64,000 nt of DNA, from positions 10,461,271 to 10,525,270 of the forward strand of contig OY992834.1 in assembly GCA_963921425.1 (NCBI GenBank), read 5' to 3'. A program made the translations under genes and the position numbers. Positions 35,301-47,612 of this stretch are shown piece after piece (the stretch's first letter is position 1; every line of letters begins with the position of its first letter). The notes beneath the pieces are model-generated. The model had not been told where the DNA came from. It saw only the letters and a program-made list of their open reading frames with translations, and did not search any database. The stretch comes from Dryas octopetala. Taxonomy: Eukaryota > Streptophyta > Magnoliopsida > Rosales > Rosaceae.

Positions 35301-35376
35301 CTAGGATTTGGGCAAAGAAAATGAATAGGATCAGAGCCAGAGCTGTGAAGAGAATGGGGTTTGAGAGAAAATCCAT
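32306..35376 (-). pseudogene. CYP704C1-like P450 copy G, one frameshift in exon 2
   Basis: Exons are at 35074-35376, 34162-34378, 33786-34079, 33380-33700, 32605-32808 and 32306-32488, all with GT/AG sites. Five exons match E and F in length and are open, with AGKDTT, ETLR, PERW and GPRICLG (heme Cys) intact. Exon 2 is 217 bp rather than 216, because the T-run at 34226-34233 has eight T where E and F have seven. The frame then reaches a stop within about four codons. Either this is a very young pseudogene or the run is miscounted in the assembly; in the latter case the product would be a 506-aa P450. The 5' flank differs from E and F and lacks their TATATA tract, so regulation may also differ. 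Confidence 0.75.
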
Positions 35377-35440
35377 GGCTGCCACACTGAGGGTGAGGTG
35401 TGGTTTTGCGTGTAATTTTGGTTGTTTATGTAAAGCGTAT

Positions 35441-36440
35441 TTAGTAATGGTCCATTCTCTGGCCAAAAAAAGAGAGTTAATGGTCCATTCTCTGGCTAGC
35501 GGACCAGCTTGTGTTTCCATCAATAAAGTGGGATATTGAAAATTGATGGTAACTGATGTGATGTCTATTGTCTTCACCAACTGATGTGAGGTGTACTGTC
35601 CTTTTAATAAAAGGATTTTTATCACAAATATTCTCTCAATTTTGATCAAAATATTAATTTGGTTATTAAAGTGTACTTTCACTCAACGTTAGCCTCTATA
35701 TTTACCACCGGTCCTGCACATCAATGTTGTCTTTTTGCTTAATCTCATTTGAATTGTTATAAAAAATGATCACGTATGTTGCAAGAAACTTTTTTTCGGG
35801 AGTAAAAATATCGTAACACACTCAGAAATGGTGTTAAGACTTCGATTGGGGATTTTTTTTTTTTCTCTTTTAATTATTTTATTTTTAAGGATAAACTTAG
35901 AATTAAAGAGTGACAAAAAATTTGTAGGGCTTTTTTGGATGATTATGGGATGTGTGAAGATCATTTTGCCTCTTGTACATAACAATATTTTACAAAAATT
36001 TGGACGGAATAACAATATTTTACAAAAATTTGGACGGAATACAATGAAAGGATAACATTGATGTGTGATAGTAAAGATAAAGAATCATATTGAGTGAAAA
36101 TACACTTTAAGAACCAAATTGATATTTTAATAAAAGTTGAGAGACTATTTATAATAAACAATTATTTTATATAATCATAATATATAGGAGTGCAACTATT
36201 TTATATAATCTTAATCCACATCGGCAGAACTATTTGTATACTCGTAACAGGGTGAGCTATATGTAGGGCCACCAAATCCACATATAACTTTATGCATATT
36301 TTAGAAAAGTTTTAAAAACACTTATAGCATTTTTGAAAATCTTGAGAAAAGTTTGTATAATGGCCATCCAATTAAAAATTTTAGATTTGGTCCTTGAAAA
36401 ATTTTCTTTTCTCTCCATCTCATGTCATGTAATCAATTCA
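35441..36440. other. AT-rich spacer after copy G
   Basis: No gene is supported. A 29-bp unit (ACAATATTTTACAAAAATTTGG core) is tandemly duplicated at about 35981-36040. Another short duplication (ATGGTCCATTCTCTGGC) lies at about 35446-35504. Confidence 0.5.
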
Positions 36441-37020
36441 AGAATTATAATATGGGTGAACATTATTAATACCATATATCCTAAAAATATAAATCGATCG
36501 TTTACGTATATTATAACACGTGTATTGATTACACTATATGGTAGTATTACAATTATATAGAATAATTTTTTCAATAAAAAAAAAAGTGTTAGCTTGATAA
36601 AGATTATTGACTCATTATTTTATGATTGAAACTTCTAAAATCTAATAATTATTAGAGTAACTGTGAATGAGAAAGCAATGCAAGTATAGTGATTAGTCAC
36701 TACTCCCATTAGTCCATTGGAGTTATAATTCAGGAGTTATAATATGGGTGGACATTACTAATACTGTATATCCTAAAAATATAAATCGATCGTTTACATA
36801 TATTATAATACGTGCATTGATTATACCACATGTTAGTATTACGATTATATAGAATAATTTTTTCAATAAAAAAAAAGTGTTAGCTTGATATAGATTATTG
36901 ACTCATTATTTTATAATTGAAACTTCTAAAATCTAATAATTATTAGAGCTAGTACCTATGACTAAGCAAGCAATGCAAGTATAGTGATTAGTCACTACTC
37001 TCATTAGTCCATTGGAGCAT
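36441..37020. repeat. Tandem duplication of an approximately 292-bp unit
   Basis: Units at 36441-36728 and 36733-37020 are direct repeats with few differences. They share an AAATCGATCGTTTAC core and an A-run followed by GTGTTAGCTTGATA. No coding signal is present. Confidence 0.9.
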
Positions 37021-37269
37021 GGCCATCACAAATAAAATACAATACAATATATATTGACTAGATGGTGTTTGATTTGATAAACTATGGTATTAACTAGTTT
37101 ATATCATGAGAAGAACTTACTTATCCCTCCATGTGATACCATATGGCATCCCCCTCTCTCATTTGCTCTTTCTCTTCTCTCACTCTTTTTCTCCCTTTCT
37201 TTCTCTCATCTCTTGTCTTTATCTCTCTCTTCAAAAGATATCACGTCACTACAATATGAGGATATGTAA

Positions 37270-37470
37270 GTTTTTTCCTTATATCATATACTCTAAACCA
37301 TATACCATATATCATATACCCTAGCTATACCCTATACCCTATACCAGATAGTAGTATACTCTATACCCATTACCTATACTAGTATACTATATACCCTATA
37401 TATATACTAGTATTCTCTATACCCTATACTTGTATACTCTATACCATATATCTTTAACTATAATTGTTTT
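37270..37470. repeat. AT-rich degenerate satellite
   Basis: Degenerate repeats of the form ATACCCTATACC/ATACTAGTATACT are present, with no coding content. Confidence 0.7.
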
Positions 37471-37497
37471 AGTATATATACCATAATTGGCTAAAAC

Positions 37498-38579
37498 CAG
37501 GGTGTTAAATTTCGAAGTTTTCGGCAAAATTTCGCTAAAAATTCTGATTTTTTGAGGTGTCGAAATCGAAACCCATGTTTGTTAAATTTTCGGGATGATT
37601 TTGTCGAAATCCTCAAAATTTCGGCGAAATTTTCGGCGGTGAGAATGTGAGATCTGGTTTTGGGTTTTGGAAGGCTGGGTTTTTGGAGAAAAATGGAGCG
37701 GTGGCAGGGGGCAGCAGGGGGAGATCGAGGGAGAAAGAGGGGGTGGCGGCAGGGGGAGATCGAGGGAGAGAGAGGCGATGGCAGGGGGCGACGGTGAGGG
37801 GAGATGCAGAGAGAGAGAGGATGAAGAAGAAATGAAGAAGAAAAAACAGGGGAGTTGTTGGAGCCTCGGGGGAAAAGAAAGGAAAGGGAAATGAAGGAAA
37901 GAAAAAGAAGAAGAAAAAAAAAAAGGTAGGAAAGAAAAAGAAGAAAAATAAAAAAGAAAAGGAATGAAAGAAAAAGAAGAAAAAAAAAAAGAAAAAAAAA
38001 AGAAAAGAAAAAAGAAAAAAAAGGAAAAAAAGGAAAAAAAAAAATAAAAAAGAGAAAAAATTAAAATGTTTAGGGTTGATTGGGGTTTGGGGCCTTTGGG
38101 TTAATTGTAAAGAAAAAAAATAGTTTGGGGTTTCGTTTAGCCATTTTGGAGTTTCGTTTAGTTGTTTTTAAACCCTAAACTAGTAAACTCTAATATATTT
38201 CTATATAAAAAATAATTTAAAGTACCCTAAAGGGCTTAAACCCTAATATCATATATCATATCCTAAACAATATAGAATATAGATTATAAAATATATAGGG
38301 TTTAGTGTACATATTATAGAGTATAGATAATATACTAATTTCATTTATTCATTATACTAATTTTATGTAACAGTATTTGTCTCCAGCATGTATTATATTC
38401 ATCTTATATCACATGAAACCTACTATATAATTTGGTTTCTTCAATATGTTTTATCAATTTAGTAGATAATATGATAAATAAACATATGGTAAAGTTTCAT
38501 TCAAAATTTCCGTATTTTGATAGCAATTTTCGTCAAATTTTTGTCGAAATTTCCTCGAAACCCGAAATTTTATTCCTTG
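37498..38579. mobile_element. hAT-like non-autonomous element, 1082 bp
   Basis: A perfect 8-bp target duplication, GCTAAAAC, lies at 37490-37497 and 38580-38587. Ends are CAGGGTGTTAAATTTCG and, inverted, CAAGGAATAAAATTTCGGG. Subterminal repeats of AAATTTCG(G/A)CGAAA are prominent. The middle has a long purine-rich GAAAAAGAAG tract (about 37790-38060). The same family occurs in the opposite orientation at 55742-56788. No transposase is seen. Confidence 0.88.
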
Positions 38580-38587
38580 GCTAAAAC

Positions 38588-39079
38588 CCTCTAGTAGTAT
38601 AGTTTATACTTTTTTTTTTTTTTCTATTTTTTGATAATTGGTGCCTTAGCTTTCATTATAGTATAATTTATACTTATAGTATATACAAATTATGAATTAT
38701 AGACTAAACCTATAAACTATACTATAAAGTATATTTCTATAAGAATATAATTCATAGTTTGTATATACGTACTATAAAAATAGTCTTATATACTAGTATA
38801 CTATATATACTTTATAGTAATATGTACTAAAACCATATATAAACCAATTAATATATAAAAAATAATATATATTATAAGTGGTGGTTCAGTTCGGTTAAAA
38901 CCAAAAATTTCAATATTAAAAACTAAAACCAAACCGCTCATAATCAATTTGTTAATTGAAAAAAAAAAAAAATCGAATCAAACCAATCCAGTTAGTTTGG
39001 TTTGGTTTGAAACTCGGATTTTTCGTTATTTTTGCACACCCCTAAATATGACAGGTAGGTTTAGTACATATATATAGTG
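38588..39079. other. AT-rich spacer with a possible hAT-type end
   Basis: TATA-rich sequence is followed near 38985-39050 by TTTTTGCACACCCCTA, a sequence common at the ends of plant hAT-derived MITEs. The matching other end was not found. No gene is seen. Confidence 0.35.
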
Positions 39080-39470
39080 GTTGAAGGTGCAAATATGGAG
39101 TTATTATATCTGGGGGTAGGCAAATTATGTTGTAATGTGTAAGCCTCAAAAAAGTTAATGTTATGCGTATTGTTACTTTGACTCTATGGCTAACAAATTA
39201 ATGTTCAGGACCAAAAGCCATTAGTCGAGGTTGGTTTGATGTCTAAAACAATGTGCCTACCACACGGGTGCACAGTGCACTATCTAAAAATACATTCATT
39301 GTTGTGTTTGAACCATGTGTTCCTGTATCAGCTACTTTGTATGTTTAAATTGTGCATTATGATTATTTTATATGTGGACTCACTTGTGCTTATGTGTTTG
39401 TGATTTACTAGAGATTAGTGGCATGCAGAATACCCAATTTTAGAGAAGAAACTAAATTATATTCTTAGGA
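39080..39470. repeat. Spacer module X (third copy, partial)
   Basis: It matches about 18530-18790 and 27260-27610, here without any phytocyanin gene or promoter downstream. It marks the far edge of the duplicated block. Confidence 0.75.
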
Positions 39471-40404
39471 AATCAATTTTTATGCATTTTTCAGTAAGAT
39501 TCTGAATTTCTGATTCCTGTATTTGGTAATAGTGAAAAGCTAGTAAACTAAGAAATACATTTTTATTTCCATTCCCAAGTTTTGTTTGTGCAGAAATAAT
39601 AATAAAATAGGGTAAAATAGTTTTCATAAAGTGTCATTAATGCTTTCCGGAAGGGTAAACCAAACCCAAGCTGAGAGGAATTTTCCTCCTTTTGGCAGCA
39701 TCAGATTTGCATGAGCCAAAAATAATTTATCATGCCTGCACTTAATTACCAAACATGGGAATTGAACTATTGAAGTACATACATGGCACATGGCCCTAGA
39801 ACTCACTTCAAAAAATTCAAAACAATGATCAAAATTGAACAAACAGGAAAAGAAAACACGTCAAATCCAAATCAGAAAGAGAATTGTGCTGCATCACTGA
39901 AACTGAATTGTAGGAAAGCATGTGACCAGACCTTCATTGTGGTGAATGCCTGAAGGTTCATTGATCATCTCATATATTAATCCTAAATTCCTAATTGACA
40001 TATTAATCAAGGTTTAGTGACATCAAGCTATTCTTTCATATATTGCAGAAAGTTTTTGGGGATGATGAAAGTCATAAAAAGCATATAGTTCAGCTAGTAT
40101 GCTTACAAATTTGGTAATTTACATATTAAAACAAGGCTGTTTCCATTAAACTATAACATCAATCTTTCTAGTCAAATGGCATTAACCTACTCTCCGAAAG
40201 AGAGGAAGAGAAAAGGATTCAAAATAGAGAACCCTCTTTACTATTTCTGCTTATAAAAATACTAATCGAAATTGCATATGGTAGCCACAGAAAGAGCCTT
40301 TAATCATGGTCATTTACATGTATATACATAAATATAAGGTTCAAACTCCAATATTATAGTTCATCAAAGTGAACATTATTTTTGCTTCACATATAGGTAC
40401 GTTA
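39471..40404. other. Spacer before copy H
   Basis: The part 39500-39840 is weakly similar to the inside of the Harbinger-like MITE at 47613-48066 and may be an older member. The part from about 40120 is the 3' flank of copy H and is shared with copy I (about 43470-43720). No gene is supported. Confidence 0.4.
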
Positions 40405-42924
40405 TCAGGTTGTCCTTGGAACTGCAAGCAGAGGAAGACTGCCATCAATGTGAAGGGTGAACATGGTCCTATACTTTACATTTTTCGTTTCATCAGCCAA
40501 TTTGAAGCGAAAGAAGCAAAGAAGAGCTATGGATACTATCTTCATCTGCCGGTATGCAAAGTCTTTCCCCAAACAGATCCGAGGACCTGCCTGCAAATAG
40601 CACAAGTGAAACTGGTAGTGAGCTTTTAGATTATTAAGATACATGAAAAAGCAAATGAAAAAAATGATACAAACATGAAATGCGACGAATTTGAAAGGTG
40701 ATTCAGGCTGGAAAATTCCATTGTCGAGCCATCTTTCAGGTCGGAAATCCTCAGCATCTTTTCCCCAAATAGAAGGCATTCTGCCCATGGCATAGGACAT
40801 GTAGTTCACTCCGTCTCCCTTTCTCACTCTAAAGCCATCAGGAAGAATGTCATCTATGTCTGCACATCTCCCGTCCTTAGAGTAAGCCAAAGACAAGAAG
40901 ATATCAATCAATATTGGCACTGCTATATATATGAAATGTGCAAGCACTTCACCTCAACTTTGGTATACGAAAAGTTCATCCTAGTTAATGATTTGAAGTT
41001 CACTAACTAATATACCTCTTCAAGAATAGAAAGGTACCTAAAATTCCAGGTGGGGTAGTGGTTTCTAGGTCACCCTTTAATGTACAGAGCCAGATATAAT
41101 GAACTCATTTCTTTAATTGAAACTGAAAAAACAATTAGACCTATCTGGTTTGGTAATTAGACCTTTGGCACTGTCCTGATTAAATTCTTACACACACCAA
41201 TAACAAGTATAACACATAACAAGTATAAAGAAAATTAATGGCAGGTTATATGAGTAATATACCACAGGAACTGCAGGGTACAGCCTCAAGGTCTCTGTTA
41301 GTGCCGCGTGAAGATAATGCATTTTCTCAAAAGCTGCATCAGTTATTTTGGCCACAAATTCATCAATATTGGCTTCACCCACCTGTCTACCAACAACATC
41401 TCTCACTTCTTGTACAACTTTTTCCTGTATTAGAGGGTTCTTGCAGAGCATGTAGAAGAACCATGAGAGTGTATTTGCACTGGTATCTTTGCCTGCTATC
41501 ATAAAATTAAGAATTATATCCCGTAGATACTTATCATTCATCTCCTCTGGATGCTTCTCGCTCTCCATTAGAAACCTCGATAGTATGTCCTCCTTGTCAT
41601 CCTTTGAAACATAACATAAAATCCAACACTTCATAAAAGAAAAAATTTAAATGTACTTATGCAAGTTTTTCACACCCATGGAAATGAAATCAAGTACAGC
41701 ACACAGAGCATTAGAAGGTAGAGACACTAATTGAATGCTATAATTTGTTATTCACTCTGTTTATAAATGGAAAGTTCAAAGAAAAACTAAAAGAAGAAAT
41801 ATATAGAAGAAAATGCTTTCACTCACTCACTCACACACACACACACACACACAGATGACAATCCAAAGATAATGTACTAATTTAGAAGTGGAAAATTCAC
41901 TCACAACATCTTTTTGCCCCTCTTGCAAGATCCTCTTGCTCCTGATAAGTTGGTGAACAAAATCATCAATGACTTCGACATACTTTTTGAGGGAGGCCTC
42001 GGATCCAATGTTGAGAAATCTTTTCAGTTTCCAGAATGGATCAACATAGCGCCAATACGTCAGAGCGGTTGACTCATCAAAGGCCTTCATAAATGCAGTC
42101 CCTTCTTTGCTTGACCCCTCCAAGCAATTCAGTTCTATTCCAAACCCAACTTTAAATATGGAATCCAAGGTACATCTCATAAGCAAATCCTACAAAAAAA
42201 GAATCAAATGCAAGAAAAAAGTAAATAACAATTTGTATCATAATATGCTATTAGTCAAATTAGATGGTGTTTAGGACACAATATGCTTATGCTTTATCAT
42301 TCTTCTTATGTTTTGATTATCAAATAACCACTATGGTGATCGAAAAAGACCAGAAGAGAAGTCACAAAAACATATAGATTGGTTTCAGTTTTTCAGATTA
42401 CTCACTTGCATATCAAAAACCCCATTGACAACCGAAAACTCCAAAATGACCTTAACCAGTTTGGCAGCGTTTCTTCTAAACACAGAGCAGCTAACATCTC
42501 TAAGAACTTTGGTGGAGAACTCGAAGCTCGCGAGCTTCCTCTGCTGCTTCCACTTTTCTCCATCAACTACAAATATCCCTTGGCCAAAAATATCAGACAG
42601 AATACCTTGGGTATACGCACCTTTCGAGTAGTTGGCAAAGTTGTTCTTGAGAACATGCTCAACATTTTGTGGTTCAATCGTGTACACTTCGCTGTGAACC
42701 GGAGCAAGAAGGCGGTATGTTGGGTGTTGTTTGGCTACTTGGGCTTGGTAGTCATACAGCTTGTTGAAGTAGAAGAACTGGTGGAAGACAGTGCCTTTTA
42801 CAGGTGGGTAGTTTGGGTCTCTGATAGACTTGCCTGTGAAGATTCTGAGTATGAGAAAAGACAAGGTTAGGAAGAGAAAGAGTGACAAAATTATGAAGGT
42901 GAAGATGATATAGAGAAAACCCAT
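40405..42924 (-). CDS. Cytochrome P450 CYP704A-like, copy H (intact)
   Basis: Five exons at 42406-42924 (173 codons), 41905-42189, 41263-41601, 40675-40875 and 40405-40590 give 509 aa, all phase 0 with GT/AG sites. The first exon corresponds to exons 1 and 2 of copies A-G, so this type lacks intron 1. The protein closely follows the layout of Arabidopsis CYP704A as I recall it: NYPPVKGTVFHQ, LMRCTLDSIFKVGFG, AGKDTS at 304-309, ETLR at 371-374, PERW at 427-430, and the heme loop AGPRICLG with Cys454. The N-terminal hydrophobic helix (about 3-28) anchors it in the ER. The predicted role is hydroxylation of fatty acids with P450 reductase. Intron 5 is open in frame, so a read-through translation exists but would add a non-conserved insert before the heme loop. 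Confidence 0.92.
41817..41853. repeat. CA microsatellite in an intron of H
   Basis: TCACTCACTCACTCACACAC followed by further CA units lies between the second and third exons of copy H. Confidence 0.85.
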
Positions 42925-42956
42925 CTTTGTTTAAGCTAATTAGAGGCAAAGAAGGT

Positions 42957-42967
42957 GATATATAAAG
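42957..42967 (-). promoter_or_regulatory. TATA box of copy H
   Basis: The minus strand reads CTTTATATATC about 35-45 bp upstream of the ATG at 42924. It is comparable to the TATA position in copies D and J. Confidence 0.45.
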
Positions 42968-43720
42968 AGAAAGCTGTCTCTTAGCTAGATTGAACAAACA
43001 GAACCTCTACGTTGATAAAATATTAAAACATGTTGAGTGTTACAACCTTGTAGACTTACGGAACTTGATGCAGATTGGCATTGAACATTGGATATAAAAA
43101 ATTCATGGCCCAAAAAAAAAGGATTTGAAAAATGCAATGGCTCAGAAGAAGACAATTAGAAACGGATGGTTTTCTCATGTACAATGAGAGTGAGAGGTTG
43201 ATGCAATCTTCTTGTTCTTTCGTTCTTTTTGTTTTAATGGGGCAAAAGGCAATAATCTTGTGTGAGTGTTGATACAGTAATTTTGTGTTCCTGTCACACA
43301 GAAAAAATTATTGCTAATCAGGACCATATATTAAAATATTTGAAAAACAAGATTTAAATTGAAGATTATAATCTTCTGATTATCGCAATTGATTACTAGG
43401 AGAGTTTATCCAATCAGCTCCAAAACTTTCTTGAGAGTTGAGAATTCAGTTTTTGCTAATTTGCATATTCAAACAATGCTGTTTCCATTAAACTATAGCA
43501 TCAATCTTTCTAGTCAATTGGTATCTAAGTACTCTCCTAAAGCAAGAAAGAGAATGAGGATTCAAAATAGAGACCCCAGTCTACTATTTCTGCTTATAAA
43601 AATAATAAACACAAATACATATACAAGCCACAGCAAGAACCTGCAGTCATGAACATTTGACATGTATTCACACTCCAATCTCATAGTGAACATTATTTTG
43701 TTTCACATATAGGAAATTTA
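42968..43720. other. Spacer between H and I
   Basis: The 5' flank of H and the 3' flank of I, the latter matching the 3' flank of H. No gene or repeat boundary is seen. Confidence 0.45.
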
Positions 43721-46593
43721 TCAGGTTGTCCTTGGAACTGCAAGCAGAGGGAGACTTCCCTCAATGTGAAGGGTGAACATGGTCCTATAGGTTACATTTT
43801 TTGTTTCATCAGCCAATTTGAAGCGGAAGAAGCCAAGAAGAGCTATTGATACTATCTTCATCTGCTGGTAAGCAAAGTCCTTCCCTAAACAGATCCGAGG
43901 ACCTGCCTGCAAATAGCACAAGTGTGTCACTATTAGTGAGCTTTCAGATGATTAAGCTATGTGAAAATAAATAAATAAATGATATGGACGTGAAATGCGA
44001 CGAATTTGAAAGGTGATTCAGGCTGGAAAATTCCATTGTTGAGCCATCTTTCAGGTCGGAATTCCTCAGCATCTTTTCCCCAAAGAGAAGGCATTCTGCC
44101 CATGGCATAGGCCATGTAGTTCACTCCATCCCCTTTTTTCACTCTAAAGCCATCAGGAAGAATGTCATCTATGGCTGCACATCTCCCATCCTTAGAGTAA
44201 GACAAAGACAAGAAGAATTCAATATATATATATATATAGACAGTGCTGTATATGGGAAATATGCAGCCATTTGGCCTTACTTCGGTATATGAAAAGTTAA
44301 TCCAAGTTAAAGATTTGAAGTTCACTATGTAATGTTCCCCTTCAAGAATAGAAAGGTACCTAAAATTCCTGGTGGGGTGGTGGTTTCTAGGTCACCTTTA
44401 AATGTACAGAGCATAGATATTAAACTTGTTAGACAATCATTGGCCCCAAAAGTTTAAACTGTTAGGGAATGAGACAACAATATATATCAAGCTTATACCT
44501 CCCTGATGTGCAGCCCCATCCTGCATGCAGAGAGACAAGCAGATAGAGGGAGAGAGACGACCATATAGGTGCAGCCTGACCCTCCCTGCAAACCAACAAA
44601 GAAGTAGGGAATAGCTAGGGATTTGGGGTTTTGAACCCAAGACCTATTGCAAATAAGACTCTGATACCATGTTAGACGACTAAAGGTCCTCAAAAGCTCA
44701 AGTAGTTAGGAAATGGGCCAACAGATGTATATCAAACTTACAGAACTCATTTCTTTAACCAAAACTGAAAAACAATTAGAATTATCTAATTAGACCTTTG
44801 GCATTGTCCCTTTTAATTCTCACAAAGAACTATAACTGGTATAACATATAAAGTATCACACAGGAAAACTACAGAAAATTAATACCAGGGGAACTGCAGG
44901 GTATAGCCTCAAGGTCTCTGTTAGTGCCGCGTGAAGATAATGCATTTGCTTAAGAGTTGAGTCAGTTATATTGGCCACAAATTCATCAATGTTGGCTTCA
45001 CCCACCTGACTACCAACAACATCTCTTACTTCTTGTACAACTTTTTCCTGTATTAGAGGGTTCTTGCAGAGCATGTAGAAGAACCATGAGAGTGTATTTG
45101 CACTGGTATCTTTGCCAGCAATCATAAAATTAAGAATTATATCCCGTAGATAGTTATCATTCATCTCCTCTGGATCCTTCTTGCTCTCCATTAGAAACCT
45201 TGATAGTATGTCCTCCTTGTCATTCTTTGAAACATAACATAAAATTCAATATTTCATAAATAATATATGAATTTAAATGTCCTAATGCAAGTTTTTCACA
45301 GCCATGGAAATTGAATTATGTAAAAAACACAGGCATTGAAGATAGACACACATCCTGCAAGACTAAACCAAATATATATTGCCACAAATTTAACATAGAC
45401 AGCATAGTTTCATTCAGAGTACAATACCATGCAATACATTGATGCTAAAATTTATGAATCACTCTGTTTATAAAATGGAAACTTTAAAGAATTAAAATAA
45501 GAAATTTATAGAAGTAAATGCTTTCACACACCCCCAAAAACACAGGAAGATGAGAATGCAAAGATAATGTAGAAGTGTAAAAATCACTTACACCATCTTT
45601 TTGCTCCTCTAGCAATTTCCTCTTGCTCTTGATAAGTTGGTGCACAAAATCATCAACGACTCTGACATACTTTTTAAGGGAGGCCTCAGAACCAATGTTG
45701 AGAAATCTTTTCAATTTCCAGAATGGATCAGCACTGCGCCGAAAGGTCAAAGCAGTCGAATCATCAAAGGCCTTCATAAACGCAGCTCCTTCTTTGCTTG
45801 ACCCTTCCAAGCAATTCAGTTCTATTCCATACCCAACTTTGAATATGGAATCCAAGGTACATCTCATAAGCAAATCCTACAAAAATAATCATATGCAAGA
45901 AGAAGTAAATAACAATTTGTATCATAATATGCTATTAGTTAAATTAGATGATGCTTAGCACACAATATGCCTATGCTTTCTCATTCATCTTCTGTTTTGA
46001 TTATCAAATAACCACTATGTTGATATGAACAAGACCAGAGGAAATTGGTTTTAGTCATTTAGATTACTCACTTGCATATCAAAAACAGCATTGGCAACCG
46101 CAAACTCAAAAATAGCTTTGACCAGTTTGGCAGCATTTCTTCTAAACACAGAGCAGCTAACATCTCTAACAACTCCGGTAGAAAACTCGAAGCTTGCAAG
46201 CCTCCTCTGCTGCCTCCACTTTTCACCATCAACCACAAAAATCCCTTGGCCAAAAACATCAGACATAATCTCCCGGTTATACACACCTATCTTGTAGTTG
46301 GTAAAGTTGGTTTTGAGAACATGCTCGATGTTTTGTGGTTCAGTGGTGTATACTTCGCTGTGGCCAGGAGCGAGGAGGCGGAAGGTTGAGTGTTGTTTAG
46401 AAACTTGGGTTTGGTAGTCATACAACTTGTTGAAGTAGAAGAGCTGGTGGAAGACTGTGCCTTTTGCAGGTGGGTAGTTTGGGTCTCTGATGGACTTGCC
46501 ACCGAAGATTTTAATTATGAGAACAAACAAGGTGAGGAAGAGAAAGAGCAACGAAATTATGAAGGTGCAAATGGTATAACTGAGAATACCCAT
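43721..46593 (-). CDS. Cytochrome P450 CYP704A-like, copy I (intact)
   Basis: Five exons at 46072-46593 (174 codons), 45592-45876, 44886-45224, 43990-44190 and 43721-43906 give 510 aa, phase 0 with GT/AG sites. Motifs are AGKDTS in exon 3, ETLR before PAVPL, FRPERW in exon 4, and AGPRICLG with the heme Cys at about 455. It differs from H at scattered positions, including AYQQMKI in place of AYRQMKI after the heme loop and HYSTFR-like changes in exon 1. The intron between exons 3 and 4 carries a TRIM-like insertion at 44427-44734. It is more diverged from H than J is from K, so the H/I duplication is older. Confidence 0.92.
44427..44734 (-). mobile_element. TRIM-like miniature LTR retroelement
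   Basis: A 308-bp insertion absent from the same intron of H. Two direct terminal repeats of 63-65 bp (44427-44489 and 44670-44734) begin TGATAT and end TAACA when read on the minus strand. Immediately inside the 5' repeat is TGGTATCAGAG (about 44659-44669), the primer-binding site complementary to initiator Met tRNA. A purine-rich patch precedes the 3' repeat. The flanking AACT suggests a 4-5 bp target duplication. It encodes nothing, as expected for TRIMs. The two terminal repeats differ at many sites, so it is old. It is structurally whole but non-coding. Confidence 0.75.
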
Positions 46594-46734
46594 CTTTGTT
46601 TTTAAGCTATTTTGGTGTTTTGCTTAGCTAAGTTGCATAATGATATCCATGAAAGTGAAATATTGAAGAGAAGAGCAAAATGCAATTGAACAGAGTGATA
46701 AAGAAGAGTTTAGAATTCAGTTCTTACTTACTAC

Positions 46735-46960
46735 TCAGTCGGGCGCGCGTTTTAAGGCGAGACGCAACCAAAACGCTTCAGGCGTTGTTCCTTCACACAT
46801 ACCAAATGATGCGGTCGCCGGCGTCATTCCAATTCAACCCGTGCGGAAGAGAGAGAGAGGAGGCGGGTGATGACCGACCGGCGTCGGGAAAAGGGGTTTC
46901 GGCGTTGGGAAAAACGGGAGGAGGTGGGGGTGGAGTTCCTGCTGTTCGGTTTTGGAGCTG
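46735..46960. other. GC-rich island upstream of copy I
   Basis: This short stretch is much richer in G and C, with many CpG (GGGCGCGCG, GTCGCCGGCGTC), than the AT-rich surroundings, and it ends in a T-run near 46990. The open frame across it has no recognisable domain. It could be a CpG-rich promoter remnant, captured sequence inside a transposon, or the edge of an unrecognised insertion. No flanking repeat was found. Confidence 0.5.
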
Positions 46961-47612
46961 CTGGGTTTTTTTATGTTTTTGGTTGGTTGGTTTTTTTTTT
47001 TTTTTAGTCTTTTAATGTAATAGAAGCGTAGTTAGTAATATACGGACGGCAAAAATACCGTATAAAATATTAAAATACATACGTGTATTATTCAAAATAT
47101 TTGCTCTAAAAGTATAGAGAAAAATTCGGATATACTATATATTTTTATTTTTTTCAAAATCATGCAAATAATATATGAAAAATATGAAATAAGACGTGAC
47201 AATATGGGAATGGTACGTGTTTGATACAGGATTGATATGTGTATAATTGAAAAATAAGTGTATTACATGTTTGGATTGAAAAATATACATTTTTTCTCTA
47301 ATCTTTTTAAAAAAACGGAAAACAGAAGTTTTTTTCATAAATATGTATGTACACGTATAATTTGCATATTATAAACTACGTTATAGGAGTAAACTTATTA
47401 GAACTTTCATAATAGCTACAAATAAATCAATAAGTATTTTCATTTTTACAGATTACTCATTTCACCTTTTGTAATTCTATTTTAGTCATTATTATTAGCG
47501 AAAATAGAAAAAGATAAATTGAAATTAATCAATAAATATACCCTAGTATGTATATTTATTTACATTTGTACTTTTGTAGTAGGTTTGTGGCTTAGTTTTA
47601 GCTAAATTCTAA
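46961..47612. other. AT-rich spacer
   Basis: No gene or clear repeat is visible in this stretch. Confidence 0.4.

Larger units (their letters stand above)
31946..35440. repeat. Segmental duplication unit G (P450 part only)
   Basis: It repeats the P450 part of units E and F. Similarity stops shortly upstream of the P450 start, about 35440, where the promoter sequence differs from E and F. Confidence 0.8.

Noticed and set aside
35377-35682. N-terminal extension of copy G by about 100 residues
   Set aside because: The frame is open upstream of MDFLSN, but the extension is not shared by E or F and the conserved start explains the membrane anchor.
37647-37894. Gly/Arg/Glu-rich open frames
   Set aside because: Low-complexity GA-rich interior of the hAT-like element, without similarity to any protein family.
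40591-40674. Read-through of intron 5 in copy H as coding
   Set aside because: The intron is open in frame, but it has proper GT/AG ends, and the insert would separate the conserved FxxGxRxCxG heme loop.
44600-44670. tRNA-like A and B box sequences (SINE head)
   Set aside because: GGTTCAAAACC and TGGTATCAGAG look like pol III boxes, but direct terminal repeats with TG..CA ends and a primer-binding site at the right place fit a TRIM better, and there is no poly-A tail.
46680-47015. 111-codon frame over the GC-rich patch
   Set aside because: No domain, a homopolymer-coded tail, and an ATG in the 5' flank of copy I. Better described by composition than as a gene.
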